Assembly (NCBI GenBank): GCA_002352445.1
Contig: DEIL01000278.1
Coordinates: forward strand, 1-9,909
Direction: 5' to 3'
DNA length: 9,909 bases
DNA from: Desulfobulbaceae bacterium UBA2775
GTDB taxonomy: Bacteria > Desulfobacterota > Desulfobulbia > Desulfobulbales > Desulfocapsaceae
Under the pieces are notes generated by a model. That model was not told the origin of the DNA and searched no databases. It worked only from the letters and a program-made list of their open reading frames with translations. Each line of letters begins with the position of its first letter. Positions within the stretch are counted from its first letter, which is position 1. A program made the position numbers and the translations under genes. Positions 1 to 6,965 of this stretch are shown here, piece after piece.

Positions 1-97
1 AGATAGCGTAGACTTCGATCCAGTTGTTTCAGTATGTTATGGATTCCCGCCTGCGCGGGAATGACAATGCATGGGACTTTTAACGACGCCATCATTA
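1..97 (-). repeat. Dispersed intergenic repeat (copy A) with palindromic hairpin
   Basis: A perfect inverted repeat lies here: attcccgc (43-50) and gcgggaat (55-62) around a 4-nt loop. Read on the minus strand, it is preceded by ATGATGGCGTCGTTAAAAG (95 down to 77), which recurs near 1593 and 8139. Hairpins with ATTCCC/GGGAAT arms resemble the dRS3-type repeats of Neisseria and similar dispersed repeats I recall from Desulfobacterota; that comparison is from memory. On the minus strand the hairpin is followed by ATCCATAAC and then a second CTGGATC block, so the element probably runs to or past the left edge. Bases 1-40 show no coding sequence. The hairpin is certain; the left boundary is not. 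Confidence 0.65.
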
Positions 98-192
98 TCT
101 GAATTTTCTTAGAGACTTTCGTTAGCTGGGTCAATATAATATAAAGCTGAATAACTGTCTATGTGTAAACATGGTATTACTTCATCAAACCA

Positions 193-206
193 GGTTTTAT
201 AAAACC
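193..206. promoter_or_regulatory. 14-bp perfect palindrome in the xseA leader
   Basis: The sequence ggttttataaaacc is a perfect palindrome 28 bp before the xseA start codon. A TATAAT hexamer lies upstream at 135-140, but I see no convincing -35 box 16-18 bp before it. The palindrome could be an operator or chance in AT-rich DNA. No regulator is implied by the neighbouring genes. Confidence 0.25.
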
Positions 207-233
207 ATCACCTGATACTCTATTAAGATTGCT

Positions 234-1595
234 ATGGTTCGCGATACTCAAATTGACCCCATACTCACGGTAACTCAGCTTACCAGATCAATAAAAACTC
301 TTCTTGAAGGCGAGTATAGATTTATTAGAATAAGTGGTGAAGTTTCGAACTTAAAAACACCTTTTTCCGGTCACTCCTACTTTTCATTAAAAGATTCTCA
401 CTCACAAATACGAGCAGTACTTTTCAAAAATCAAAAAAGATACTTGAGTCATACCTTGTCAGACGGGCAGCAGGTCATCTGTTTTGGCAGGATATCAGTA
501 TATGAACCCAGGGGAGAGTACCAGATCATTGTTGATACTGTCGAGCAGTATGGGAAGGGTAACCTGCAAATTGAGTTTGAAAAACTAAAAAGGAAATTAT
601 CTGACGAAGGAATTTTTTCAGAAGCATATAAGAAACAGATCCCGCCCTACCCTGCAAAAATTGTTATTATCTCTTCACCGACCGGCGCGGCACTTCGGGA
701 TTTCCTGAAAATTGCTGCAACCATGGAGTCCCATGTCCATATTCAGATACTGCCGGTTCGGGTGCAGGGCAGAGAGGCCGGTTCTGAAATCGTCAAAGCA
801 ATCCAACTTGCAAATAGAATGAATAACGTCGATATTCTCGTACTCTGTCGGGGAGGAGGCTCTATTGAAGATCTTTGGGCTTTTAATGAAGAGTCGGTAG
901 CTCGTGCAATTTTCGATTCTATAATTCCAGTTGTTACAGGAATAGGACATGAGATTGATTTTACAATAGCCGATTTTTGTGCTGATTTCCGTTGCCCTAC
1001 TCCTACCGGAGTTGCTACACAAATACTTCCGGACGTTTCTGCAATAAGCGCACATCTAGAATTATTGAAGAAGAGGATAACACTTCATTTACAACATAAA
1101 ATCAATTATTTAGAAAATATAGTTAGAAACAACATACGGATACTGAGTGATCTGGACAGAATATTTGAGAATCTGGAGTTGCGTCTTAATCTTGGTAAGA
1201 CATATCTATTCCAGGCGATAGGGAATGGCCTCTCCGGCAAGGAAATGCGCTTTCATGATCAGGTACAAAAGCTGGAATCCAATGCGCCCCTTGCAAAACT
1301 GGAATTACAGGAACAACAACTCAAACTGCTTTTCACTCAGTTGGTTAACCGGATACAAACGCGGCTCAAAGATAAAGAGTCAAATCTTGGCAATGTGGCA
1401 ATCGCTTTAAACAGTGTCAGTCCCCTTGCAACTCTCGCCAGGGGATATTCAATAGTTACTCGGCTCACGTCCACTTCATCCGGCAAGCCTGGAAAAGTGG
1501 TCACCCGAACTGCAGATACAGTACAGGGCGACAATCTCGGGATCCTCCTCCATAGAGGATCCCTGGAGTGTACAGTGACCAAGGTAAAACCATGA
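234..1595 (+). CDS. xseA: Exodeoxyribonuclease VII large subunit
   Basis: This is the large subunit of exonuclease VII, which together with XseB degrades single-stranded DNA in both directions into short oligonucleotides in the cytoplasm. The 453-residue protein has the usual order. An N-terminal OB fold (about 10-105) includes LTVTQLTRSIKTLL and the stretch RISGEVSNLK. The catalytic domain (about 125-330) carries SSPTGAALRDF (148-157), RGGGSIEDLWAFNEE (206-220) and GIGHEIDFTIADF (236-248) followed by PTPTGVATQ. A helical segment follows, and the late signature ARGYSIV sits near the C-terminus. Length fits the family. The ATG at 234 is the only candidate before the conserved N-terminus, although its ribosome-binding site is weak. 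No xseB follows; instead the gene converges on ndk with a 19-bp gap. Its TGA stop lies inside a dispersed repeat. Confidence 0.97.
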   Translation: MVRDTQIDPILTVTQLTRSIKTLLEGEYRFIRISGEVSNLKTPFSGHSYFSLKDSHSQIRAVLFKNQKRYLSHTLSDGQQVICFGRISVYEPRGEYQIIVDTVEQYGKGNLQIEFEKLKRKLSDEGIFSEAYKKQIPPYPAKIVIISSPTGAALRDFLKIAATMESHVHIQILPVRVQGREAGSEIVKAIQLANRMNNVDILVLCRGGGSIEDLWAFNEESVARAIFDSIIPVVTGIGHEIDFTIADFCADFRCPTPTGVATQILPDVSAISAHLELLKKRITLHLQHKINYLENIVRNNIRILSDLDRIFENLELRLNLGKTYLFQAIGNGLSGKEMRFHDQVQKLESNAPLAKLELQEQQLKLLFTQLVNRIQTRLKDKESNLGNVAIALNSVSPLATLARGYSIVTRLTSTSSGKPGKVVTRTADTVQGDNLGILLHRGSLECTVTKVKP

Positions 1596-1614
1596 TGGCG
1601 TCGTAAAAAATCTT
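1593..1614 (+). repeat. Short dispersed repeat copy B carrying the xseA stop codon
   Basis: The string ATGATGGCGTCGTAAAAAA begins at 1592 and matches the left end of repeat copies near 95 (minus strand) and 8140 (minus strand). The TGA at 1593-1595 is the xseA stop. The copy appears to be a truncated end, because ndk coding sequence starts at 1615. It fills the whole gap between the convergent xseA and ndk genes. I see no GC-rich hairpin ahead of the A/T run, so it is not an obvious intrinsic terminator. Confidence 0.55.
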
Positions 1615-2028
1615 CTATAATAACTCAAGACCGGAGAAAAAATATCCGATTTCAAAGGATGCCGTCTCAGGAGCATCGGAACCATGGGTAGCATTCTCTC
1701 CAAGGGACGCGCCGAATTCACGGCGTAATGTTCCTTCTGCTGCCTCTGCAGGATTGGTCGCCCCCATAAGATCTCTCCATTTGAGGATAGCATTCTCCGC
1801 CTCAAGTACCATTACAATGCAGGGACCACTTGACATAAATTCAGTCAGTTCACCAAAGAACGGGCGGTCTTTATGAACGTAATAGAAGCCTTCCGCCTCA
1901 ACCTGGCTCAAATAGAGTTTTTTCAAGCCAACCACGGTAAATCCTTCCTCATAGATACGGCTGAGTATTTTACCACTGTTGCCATCGGCAAAGGCATTAG
2001 GTTTGATAATCGCGAAAGTTTTTTCCAT
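1615..2028 (-). CDS. ndk: Nucleoside diphosphate kinase
   Basis: This cytoplasmic kinase transfers the gamma phosphate of ATP to nucleoside diphosphates through a phosphohistidine. The start EKTFAIIKPNA matches the family's IIKPDA motif, with Asn in place of Asp. The active-site block NATHGSDAPETA carries the catalytic His (residue 115). The C-terminus (IGYFFSGLELL) is of the usual kind. The ATG at 2028 gives 137 residues, typical for bacteria, and GGAG lies 7 bases upstream. An in-frame GTG at 2040 would add four residues but overlaps that Shine-Dalgarno sequence. The gene follows cbiB by about 210 bp containing element E1, so it may have its own transcription. It converges on xseA. Its role is housekeeping; GTP supply for cobinamide activation would be only an indirect link to the cob genes. 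Confidence 0.97.
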   Translation of the reverse strand: MEKTFAIIKPNAFADGNSGKILSRIYEEGFTVVGLKKLYLSQVEAEGFYYVHKDRPFFGELTEFMSSGPCIVMVLEAENAILKWRDLMGATNPAEAAEGTLRREFGASLGENATHGSDAPETASFEIGYFFSGLELL

Positions 2029-2071
2029 TTTTTTCTCCACTCGTTAATTAGATTTTTGTAAAAGTCATGTG

Positions 2072-2225
2072 CTATCCGGAAAGAAAGGGGTTCGCAGGGT
2101 GTTGCCACGACAGTAAATGAGCATGCGAGACTCCATCCACAGCTTGCGAGGAAGTTTAGCAATCCCCTTCCGAATCCACGTCTATATCGCTTTCATAACA
2201 GTGAGACGGTATCACCATTGTAAAA
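2072..2225 (-). repeat. Hairpin element E1 (degenerate copy), 5' of ndk
   Basis: This is the most degenerate of three related intergenic elements. Its conserved core (minus strand) is CTTCCTCGCAAGCTGTGGAT, around 2154 down to 2135, matching E2 and E3. Its stem is ggggtt (2087-2092) against aatcccc (2161-2167), extended by TT/AA and then CCG/CGG pairs at 2077-2079 with 2170-2172. Extra sequence (about 2093-2130) is inserted on one side of the loop. A 35-nt tail (2191-2225) matches the tail of E2 at 28 of 35 positions. It lies between cbiB and ndk, with the hairpin about 45 nt upstream of the ndk start. It could be a mobile repeat or an intercistronic RNA structure. Confidence 0.5.
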
Positions 2226-2239
2226 GCATTTCCTTTGTG

Positions 2240-3235
2240 TCAGCCCGCTCCTGCCACACCTCGTAATACAAGAACAGTCAAAACAAATAAAAATGAACCG
2301 AAAAGGATCAATTTGTTGCTCGTTTTAATATTATCAGCTTTGATCTCGTTAATATTATCACCGATAAAGGGTTTTGCCACTATAGTACCGGAATAGGACA
2401 ACGACCCGCCCAGACGTATTCCCAGAGCTCCGGCAACAGCAGATTCAGTATGACCGGCATTTGGACTGGAATGATTCAGTCTGTCGCGAAAAAATATTTT
2501 CGCTGCTCCCCTGTAATCCAGTTTTAAAATAAAAGCCGCAAATATAAGCATAAAACCGCTGATTCTAGCCGGTATAAAATTCACAAAATCGTCAACCTTA
2601 GCAGCCATTCTACCAAAATATATGTATTGTTCGTTTTTATAACCGATCATCGAATCCATTGTATTGACACCCTTATAAAGAAATGCTCCCACGGCTGACC
2701 AACCGATCGCGGTCATGTCAAGATATGGTGAAAAGAGGCTGAAGAACACTGCAAAAAAGAAAGGTGCTGTAATCCCGTCAACCATATTTTCCGCCACTGT
2801 CTCTACACAAGCCTTACTTACCTCAGATTCACTTAATGTCTGTGTATCCCTTCCAACAATACGCCCCACAGCCTTTCTAGCACTGTCTGGATCAGAGTCA
2901 TGGATAAGCCGGTTGTACACATCCATACTGTGGCGCATCAGGTCTTTAGCAGCAAAGGTCGTATACAGTAGTAGTATGGCAGTAACATTACCAAGAAGAG
3001 ATGAAACAGCATAGCAGGCGGTTAACAACAGGAATACAAGACCACCGGTTACAAGCAATACAATTGCCACGGTAAAAGAACCGGCCAGGATCGGCTTTTT
3101 CGTCAATCTTCTAGTTATTTTTTCACTTATCCTGCATAAAAATCCAATACCTTTAACAGGGTGCGGATACCACCGGGGATCCCCAAACAGAAAGTCAAGA
3201 AACAGTGCCGATAAAATCTGAAGAGTATATATCAT
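2240..3235 (-). CDS. cbiB: Adenosylcobinamide-phosphate synthase
   Basis: CbiB (CobD in the Pseudomonas denitrificans nomenclature) is an inner-membrane enzyme that joins adenosylcobyric acid to (R)-1-amino-2-propanol O-2-phosphate, giving adenosylcobinamide phosphate. The 331-residue protein has the family motifs in order: LDFLFGDPRWYPHPV (13-27), ETVAENMVDGITAPFF (145-160), NTMDSMIGYKN (191-201), KVDDFVNFIPAR (213-224) and SPNAGHTESAVAGALG (257-272). Hydrophobic segments near 48-75, 83-95, 156-172, 222-238 and 307-327 fit a polytopic protein. The ATG at 3235 precedes the conserved N-terminus directly; no strong Shine-Dalgarno sequence is visible. It lies downstream of the cobD-cobQ fusion, whose two activities make its two substrates. 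Element E3 separates the two genes. Confidence 0.97.
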   Translation of the reverse strand: MIYTLQILSALFLDFLFGDPRWYPHPVKGIGFLCRISEKITRRLTKKPILAGSFTVAIVLLVTGGLVFLLLTACYAVSSLLGNVTAILLLYTTFAAKDLMRHSMDVYNRLIHDSDPDSARKAVGRIVGRDTQTLSESEVSKACVETVAENMVDGITAPFFFAVFFSLFSPYLDMTAIGWSAVGAFLYKGVNTMDSMIGYKNEQYIYFGRMAAKVDDFVNFIPARISGFMLIFAAFILKLDYRGAAKIFFRDRLNHSSPNAGHTESAVAGALGIRLGGSLSYSGTIVAKPFIGDNINEIKADNIKTSNKLILFGSFLFVLTVLVLRGVAGAG

Positions 3236-3286
3236 CAGGAATTTATATCTTTACCACAAAGAAAGGGATTAATTCAGCTGGGAAAA

Positions 3287-3370
3287 GTGTCTCAGGAACG
3301 TCCCGACAAACAATCCACAGCGAAGCATAAACGAGGACGTTTGACGGGATGCCACGAGACATGGGGCATC
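3287..3370 (-). repeat. Hairpin element E3, between cobD-cobQ and cbiB
   Basis: This imperfect hairpin shares the apical motif of E1 and E2. The inner stem pairs cgtcccgacaaac (3299-3311) with gtttgacgggatg (3339-3351): 11 Watson-Crick pairs, one G-T and one mismatch. Outside an internal loop, gtctc (3289-3293) pairs with gagac (3356-3360). The apical region (3314-3337) keeps tccacagc and cgagga but carries about 7 extra bases compared with E2. An alternative pairing of gatgcc (3348-3353) with ggcatc (3365-3370) competes with part of the stem. The 35-nt tail present in E1 and E2 is absent. It lies about 50 nt upstream of the cbiB start, in the same orientation as the other two. Confidence 0.55.
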
Positions 3371-3389
3371 AAAACATAAAATCGATCCA

Positions 3390-5993
3390 CTACAAACCCA
3401 GCATACGGTATATTGCGTCCATGTCACTATTTTCCCGGACACAATCGGCAAGACGGTCAAAGGCAGCCTCAAGATCATAGGGAGCAATTATTTCAGCAAC
3501 CGGCTGCAAACCAATTCTGCTTCTTAACCTGTCTATAAACCACCGGCGAAATTCGTCTGAATCAAAGACACCATGCAGATAGCACCCCCATACACGACCA
3601 CTATTATCCACTGTGCCACAACTGGTATTATCTTCAAAGACAAAGAGTGGATCGTCAGAGTCGGTTGAAATACCGTGATGGATTTCATAACCGAAAATCC
3701 GCGATCCGGAAACTTTATGCACGCCATTAACCCGTGTAAGCTGCTTAGATTTTCTGATCACAGTGATCATCTTAAGGAGATTTAAGCCGGCAATCTGACC
3801 CGCAGCTGATTCAATTTCATGGGGATCTTCAATTGTCTTACCGAGCATCATATACCCTCCGCAAATACCGACAATTTCACAACCGGCATCAAGATTCTTC
3901 ATGATCGTTTCAATAAAACCATCCGATTGTAAATAGAGAAGATCATGTATCACATTTTTTGATCCGGGAATAATTATAGCCTGGGGATTCCCCACTTCTG
4001 AAGCCTTGGTTACAACACGAACATGAACATCGGGTTCATCAAGAAATGGCTCAATATCAGTGAAATTTGAAATATGGGGAAGATTAAGCACTACAATATC
4101 TACACTATCCTCTCTCTCCTTTTCTCTGTTGAAAAGCCCTTTTTTAAAGGAAACAGAGTCTTCTTCCGGCAGACCAAGATTGGCAAGATAAGGGATAACC
4201 CCCAAAACCTCGCGACCGGTATGTTTTTTAATATAAAGATGTGCTGAATCGAGCAAAGAGGCCTGACCCCTGAATTTATTTACCATAAAACCTGCAATCA
4301 GCTGCCTCTCCCACTCCGCCAGAACCTCCATGGTGCCTACAAAAGATGCATATACTCCTCCCCTGTCGATATCCCCTGCAAGTATGACGGGAGACTCAGC
4401 ATACTGAGCCATTTTCATGTTCACAATATCATTTGCTTTCAAATTGACTTCGCCGGGAGATCCTGCCCCTTCAAGAACCAGGACATCATATTCATCTGCC
4501 AGAGAATCAAAACTCTGGCGCACAGCATGCCAGACCTTTGGTTTATAGCTGTCATACTCCAGAACAGACATGTTGCCGACCGGTCGGCCCTGTACGATAA
4601 CCTGGCTTCCTGTATCTGAATTTGGCTTTAAAAGGATTGGGTTCATGCGGCATTCAGGATCAAGTCTGGCTGCCTGGGCCTGAACCACCTGGGCCCTGCC
4701 CATTTCATCACCCTGCAAGGTCACAAAAGAATTCAGCGACATATTTTGAGCTTTGAACGGGGCGACATTAACGCCATCCTGGTAAAGAATACGACAAAGA
4801 GCTGCGGTTAAGATTGATTTTCCGGCATCGGAGCAGGTGCCCTGAAACATGATTGATCGTGCTCTTTTCCTGCCGGCAGTTTTTATACTTTTCGTACCAA
4901 AGAATTTTGATAATAGTGCCAATAATTGCTCATTCTCCTTTCTGGTGCGCACAGCTATCCGGATAAAAGATGCGTCAAGTCCTTTATAATTATCACATTT
5001 TCTTATCATTATCCCATGATTGAGACAAAAATCGGCTAGTGTAGAATTTTCTAATCCATTTTTAATTTTGATAAAAAGATAATTGGCAGAGGCAGGATAT
5101 AATTTAAGCTCGGAAAAAGAACTCAATTCAGTTTCCAGTTCCAGACGCAACTCCCGGCAGAATCTTCTTGAATTGACCTGATACTCCTCATCCTTTAAAG
5201 CTTCTACTCCAACAGCCTGAGCCAGACTGTTAACTGTCCATGGAGGTAAATTGTCTCGCACAAGTGAGGCCAGCTCCGGAGCAAGTATACCGTATCCAAC
5301 TCGCAAACCAGGTATAGCATAGAACTTGGTCATTGAATTAATGGTTATAACATTTGACCTTTCACCGGCAAGAGAGGTCCCTTCACCAATAAAATCGAGA
5401 AAGGCTTCATCAAAGATAAATATTGTTTCAGGAAACTCGGCTGCTAGAGACAGCAGCTCCTCCCTGTTACAGATAGTTCCTGTAGGATTATTCGGGGTTC
5501 CTATAATAACCAGATCACTCGGTCGGATTTTACTCTTTATTCTATCAACCCTGAATGCAAAATCGTCACTTTCTCGAAGCTCAACTGTTGTAACCGGCAA
5601 TCCCCCTAGTTTTGATGCCTTGATGTAATCAACGTAAGAAGGTACAGGGATCAGAGCTCTTTTCGCGGGAATTATACGGGTAAGTAGATAGAGAAGTTCT
5701 GTAGTACCATTGGCAGCAACGATACTCTCCTTACTCACTCCACTATACTCAGAAATTGCCTGAACAAATTCGTTATTCTCAGGATCAGGATAATGAATGA
5801 TCTTTTCCAGGGTAGCGCTTACCAGGCTGCGAAACCACTCCGGAGGTCCAAGAGGATTTATATTTGCGCTAAAATCAAGGATATGACCACTGTCCAGATT
5901 GTTTTCACGACCCACTTTATGAATATTGCCACCATGCTCAAATTGTTTCATATGCTTTAAAATTTTTTTTGGAGTCACCTTTTTGAGAGTCAT
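3390..5993 (-). CDS. cobD/cobQ: Fused threonine-phosphate decarboxylase (CobD) and cobyric acid synthase (CobQ)
   Basis: One 867-residue protein joins two cobalamin enzymes. Residues about 16-370 are a PLP-dependent class I/II aminotransferase-fold enzyme like CobD, with FEHGGNIHKVGRE at the start, GTPNNPTG (164-171), DEAF (195-198) and SMTKFYAIPGLRVGY, whose Lys (about 223) should bind PLP. CobD decarboxylates threonine phosphate to aminopropanol phosphate. Residues about 379-867 are CobQ (CbiP): the nucleotide-binding loop FQGTCSDAGKS (383-393), APFKAQNMSLNS, GDIDRGGVYAS, then a class I glutamine amidotransferase domain with GICGGY (Cys about 711) and YLHGVF (His about 807). CobQ amidates adenosylcobyrinate diamide at positions b, d, e and g. 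The linker (about 370-380) is short and basic, with no stop or frameshift. I chose the ATG at 5993 because AAGGGAG precedes it and an upstream GTG (6071) would translate element E2. The CobD half could act on histidinol phosphate, but the fusion and neighbours argue for CobD. Confidence 0.93.
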   Translation of the reverse strand: MTLKKVTPKKILKHMKQFEHGGNIHKVGRENNLDSGHILDFSANINPLGPPEWFRSLVSATLEKIIHYPDPENNEFVQAISEYSGVSKESIVAANGTTELLYLLTRIIPAKRALIPVPSYVDYIKASKLGGLPVTTVELRESDDFAFRVDRIKSKIRPSDLVIIGTPNNPTGTICNREELLSLAAEFPETIFIFDEAFLDFIGEGTSLAGERSNVITINSMTKFYAIPGLRVGYGILAPELASLVRDNLPPWTVNSLAQAVGVEALKDEEYQVNSRRFCRELRLELETELSSFSELKLYPASANYLFIKIKNGLENSTLADFCLNHGIMIRKCDNYKGLDASFIRIAVRTRKENEQLLALLSKFFGTKSIKTAGRKRARSIMFQGTCSDAGKSILTAALCRILYQDGVNVAPFKAQNMSLNSFVTLQGDEMGRAQVVQAQAARLDPECRMNPILLKPNSDTGSQVIVQGRPVGNMSVLEYDSYKPKVWHAVRQSFDSLADEYDVLVLEGAGSPGEVNLKANDIVNMKMAQYAESPVILAGDIDRGGVYASFVGTMEVLAEWERQLIAGFMVNKFRGQASLLDSAHLYIKKHTGREVLGVIPYLANLGLPEEDSVSFKKGLFNREKEREDSVDIVVLNLPHISNFTDIEPFLDEPDVHVRVVTKASEVGNPQAIIIPGSKNVIHDLLYLQSDGFIETIMKNLDAGCEIVGICGGYMMLGKTIEDPHEIESAAGQIAGLNLLKMITVIRKSKQLTRVNGVHKVSGSRIFGYEIHHGISTDSDDPLFVFEDNTSCGTVDNSGRVWGCYLHGVFDSDEFRRWFIDRLRSRIGLQPVAEIIAPYDLEAAFDRLADCVRENSDMDAIYRMLGL

Positions 5994-5999
5994 GTTCGC

Positions 6000-6130
6000 T
6001 CCCTTGACAAGGAGGGATTCTGAGGAGTGTTGACACAAAAGTCCACAGCCTGCGAGGACGTTTGGCAACACTCCTCAGAATCCCGGTCACATTACTTTCA
6101 TAACAGCGAAGCGGTGTCATCGTTGTGAAA
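6000..6130 (-). repeat. Hairpin element E2 with 19-bp perfect stem, 5' of cobD-cobQ
   Basis: The arms gggattctgaggagtgttg (6014-6032) and its exact complement (6066-6084) form a perfect 19-bp stem. Inside, caaa/tttg and gtcc/ggac extend it, leaving an apical loop tcgcaggctgt (minus strand, 6056 down to 6046). A 35-nt tail (6096-6130) is shared with E1. The stem ends only about 10 nt before the Shine-Dalgarno sequence of cobD-cobQ. A second small hairpin, TCCCT (6017-6013) with AGGGA (6004-6000), would cover that ribosome-binding site and use bases from the foot of the long stem, so the two could compete. No U-run follows, so it is not a classical terminator. The function is unknown. Confidence 0.65.
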
Positions 6131-6173
6131 TTCATTTCATGGGTGTTAGAACAAATTTCGATGAATACCTTAT

Positions 6174-6923
6174 TCAGATGAGGGTTACAAACGCTATAGC
6201 TGTAGCCGTTTCTGCTATCTCGCAGGCAGCCCCCAATGTATCACCCGTCGCCCCCCCCAGCTTTACCCTGCACCACCTGGTAAAAAGAAATAGTGTGCAA
6301 AACAAAATTATAGAGACAGCAGGAATGGCAGAGGGAGCAAAGACAGCGAGCAGAAACATCAAAATCAACAATGACAAAGCAGCAGCTTTTTTACTCTTTT
6401 CAGAATAGAAGAGTTGGCCCAGACCACCTTCTTTCCGTGCATAGTTCTGCATAGCCATCACAAATACAAGTGAACATCGACCAGCAAGAGGCATAAAAAA
6501 GATGGTCAGGCAAAATGTTTTAATATCCATTGAACTCAGCGCTGCATACTTGCCAAGCAGGAGAAAAACAATGGCAACAACGCCCATTGCACCGGTTCGG
6601 CTGTCCTTCATGATTTCTAATGCTCTTTCCCGTGGCCTGGAGCTGAGCAGCCCGTCAGCACTATCAGCGAGGCCGTCGAGATGTAAACAGCCAGAGATAA
6701 ATGCGAGCAGGCCGAGCATGCATACGGCAACAACGTTGATCGGTAAAAAGATACATAGGAGAGCGGCAAGAACATAACCCAGAGATCCAATCAGAGCCCC
6801 TACCACAGGGAAAAAGTAAAGGCTTACGCTGAAACTGCTGCTGTCATCTCCGGCTCGCCAGGAGAGCGGCAGTATGGTAAGAAATCTGATTGCAGTACTT
6901 AATGGAACAAAAAAGGACTTCAA
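6174..6923 (-). CDS. cobS: Adenosylcobinamide-GDP ribazoletransferase (cobalamin synthase)
   Basis: CobS is an inner-membrane enzyme that joins AdoGDP-cobinamide to alpha-ribazole or its phosphate, releasing GMP. The 249-residue protein starts with a typical AIRFLTILPL (11-20). It then carries HLDGLADSADGLL (81-93), RALEIMKDSRTGAMG (100-114) and, near the C-terminus, GGATGDTLGAACEIAE (223-238). The acidic and basic residues of these motifs form the conserved active site of the family. Long hydrophobic segments (about 34-60, 62-80, 112-128, 136-156, 182-212) fit a polytopic protein. The start is TTG at 6923, with GGGG about 8 bases upstream. The frame runs back to the cobT stop with no ATG or GTG, so a rare start is the best choice. 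It follows cobT by 42 bp and is probably co-transcribed. Confidence 0.95.
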   Translation of the reverse strand: MKSFFVPLSTAIRFLTILPLSWRAGDDSSSFSVSLYFFPVVGALIGSLGYVLAALLCIFLPINVVAVCMLGLLAFISGCLHLDGLADSADGLLSSRPRERALEIMKDSRTGAMGVVAIVFLLLGKYAALSSMDIKTFCLTIFFMPLAGRCSLVFVMAMQNYARKEGGLGQLFYSEKSKKAAALSLLILMFLLAVFAPSAIPAVSIILFCTLFLFTRWCRVKLGGATGDTLGAACEIAETATAIAFVTLI

Positions 6924-6965
6924 CTGTTTACCCCGCTGCTCAGTTTTATCTTGAGTCAGAAGAAA

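Noticed and set aside
112..210. Minus-strand stop-free stretch of about 30 codons before xseA
   Set aside because: It is short, bounded by stops, has no start codon or ribosome-binding site, and fits chance in AT-rich DNA.
5994..6071. Upstream GTG start that would extend cobD-cobQ by 26 residues
   Set aside because: The extra residues would translate hairpin element E2 and have no family match, whereas the ATG at 5993 has a good AAGGGAG ribosome-binding site.
2072..6130. E1, E2 and E3 as a CRISPR array or integron attC sites
   Set aside because: They are kilobases apart with genes between, stems differ in sequence, and the attC core motifs (RYYYAAC/GTTRRRY in the right places) and any cas or integrase gene are absent.
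6000..6130. E2 as a cobalamin riboswitch
   Set aside because: The B12 box and the conserved core of that riboswitch are missing, and the same element also lies before ndk, which is not a cobalamin gene.
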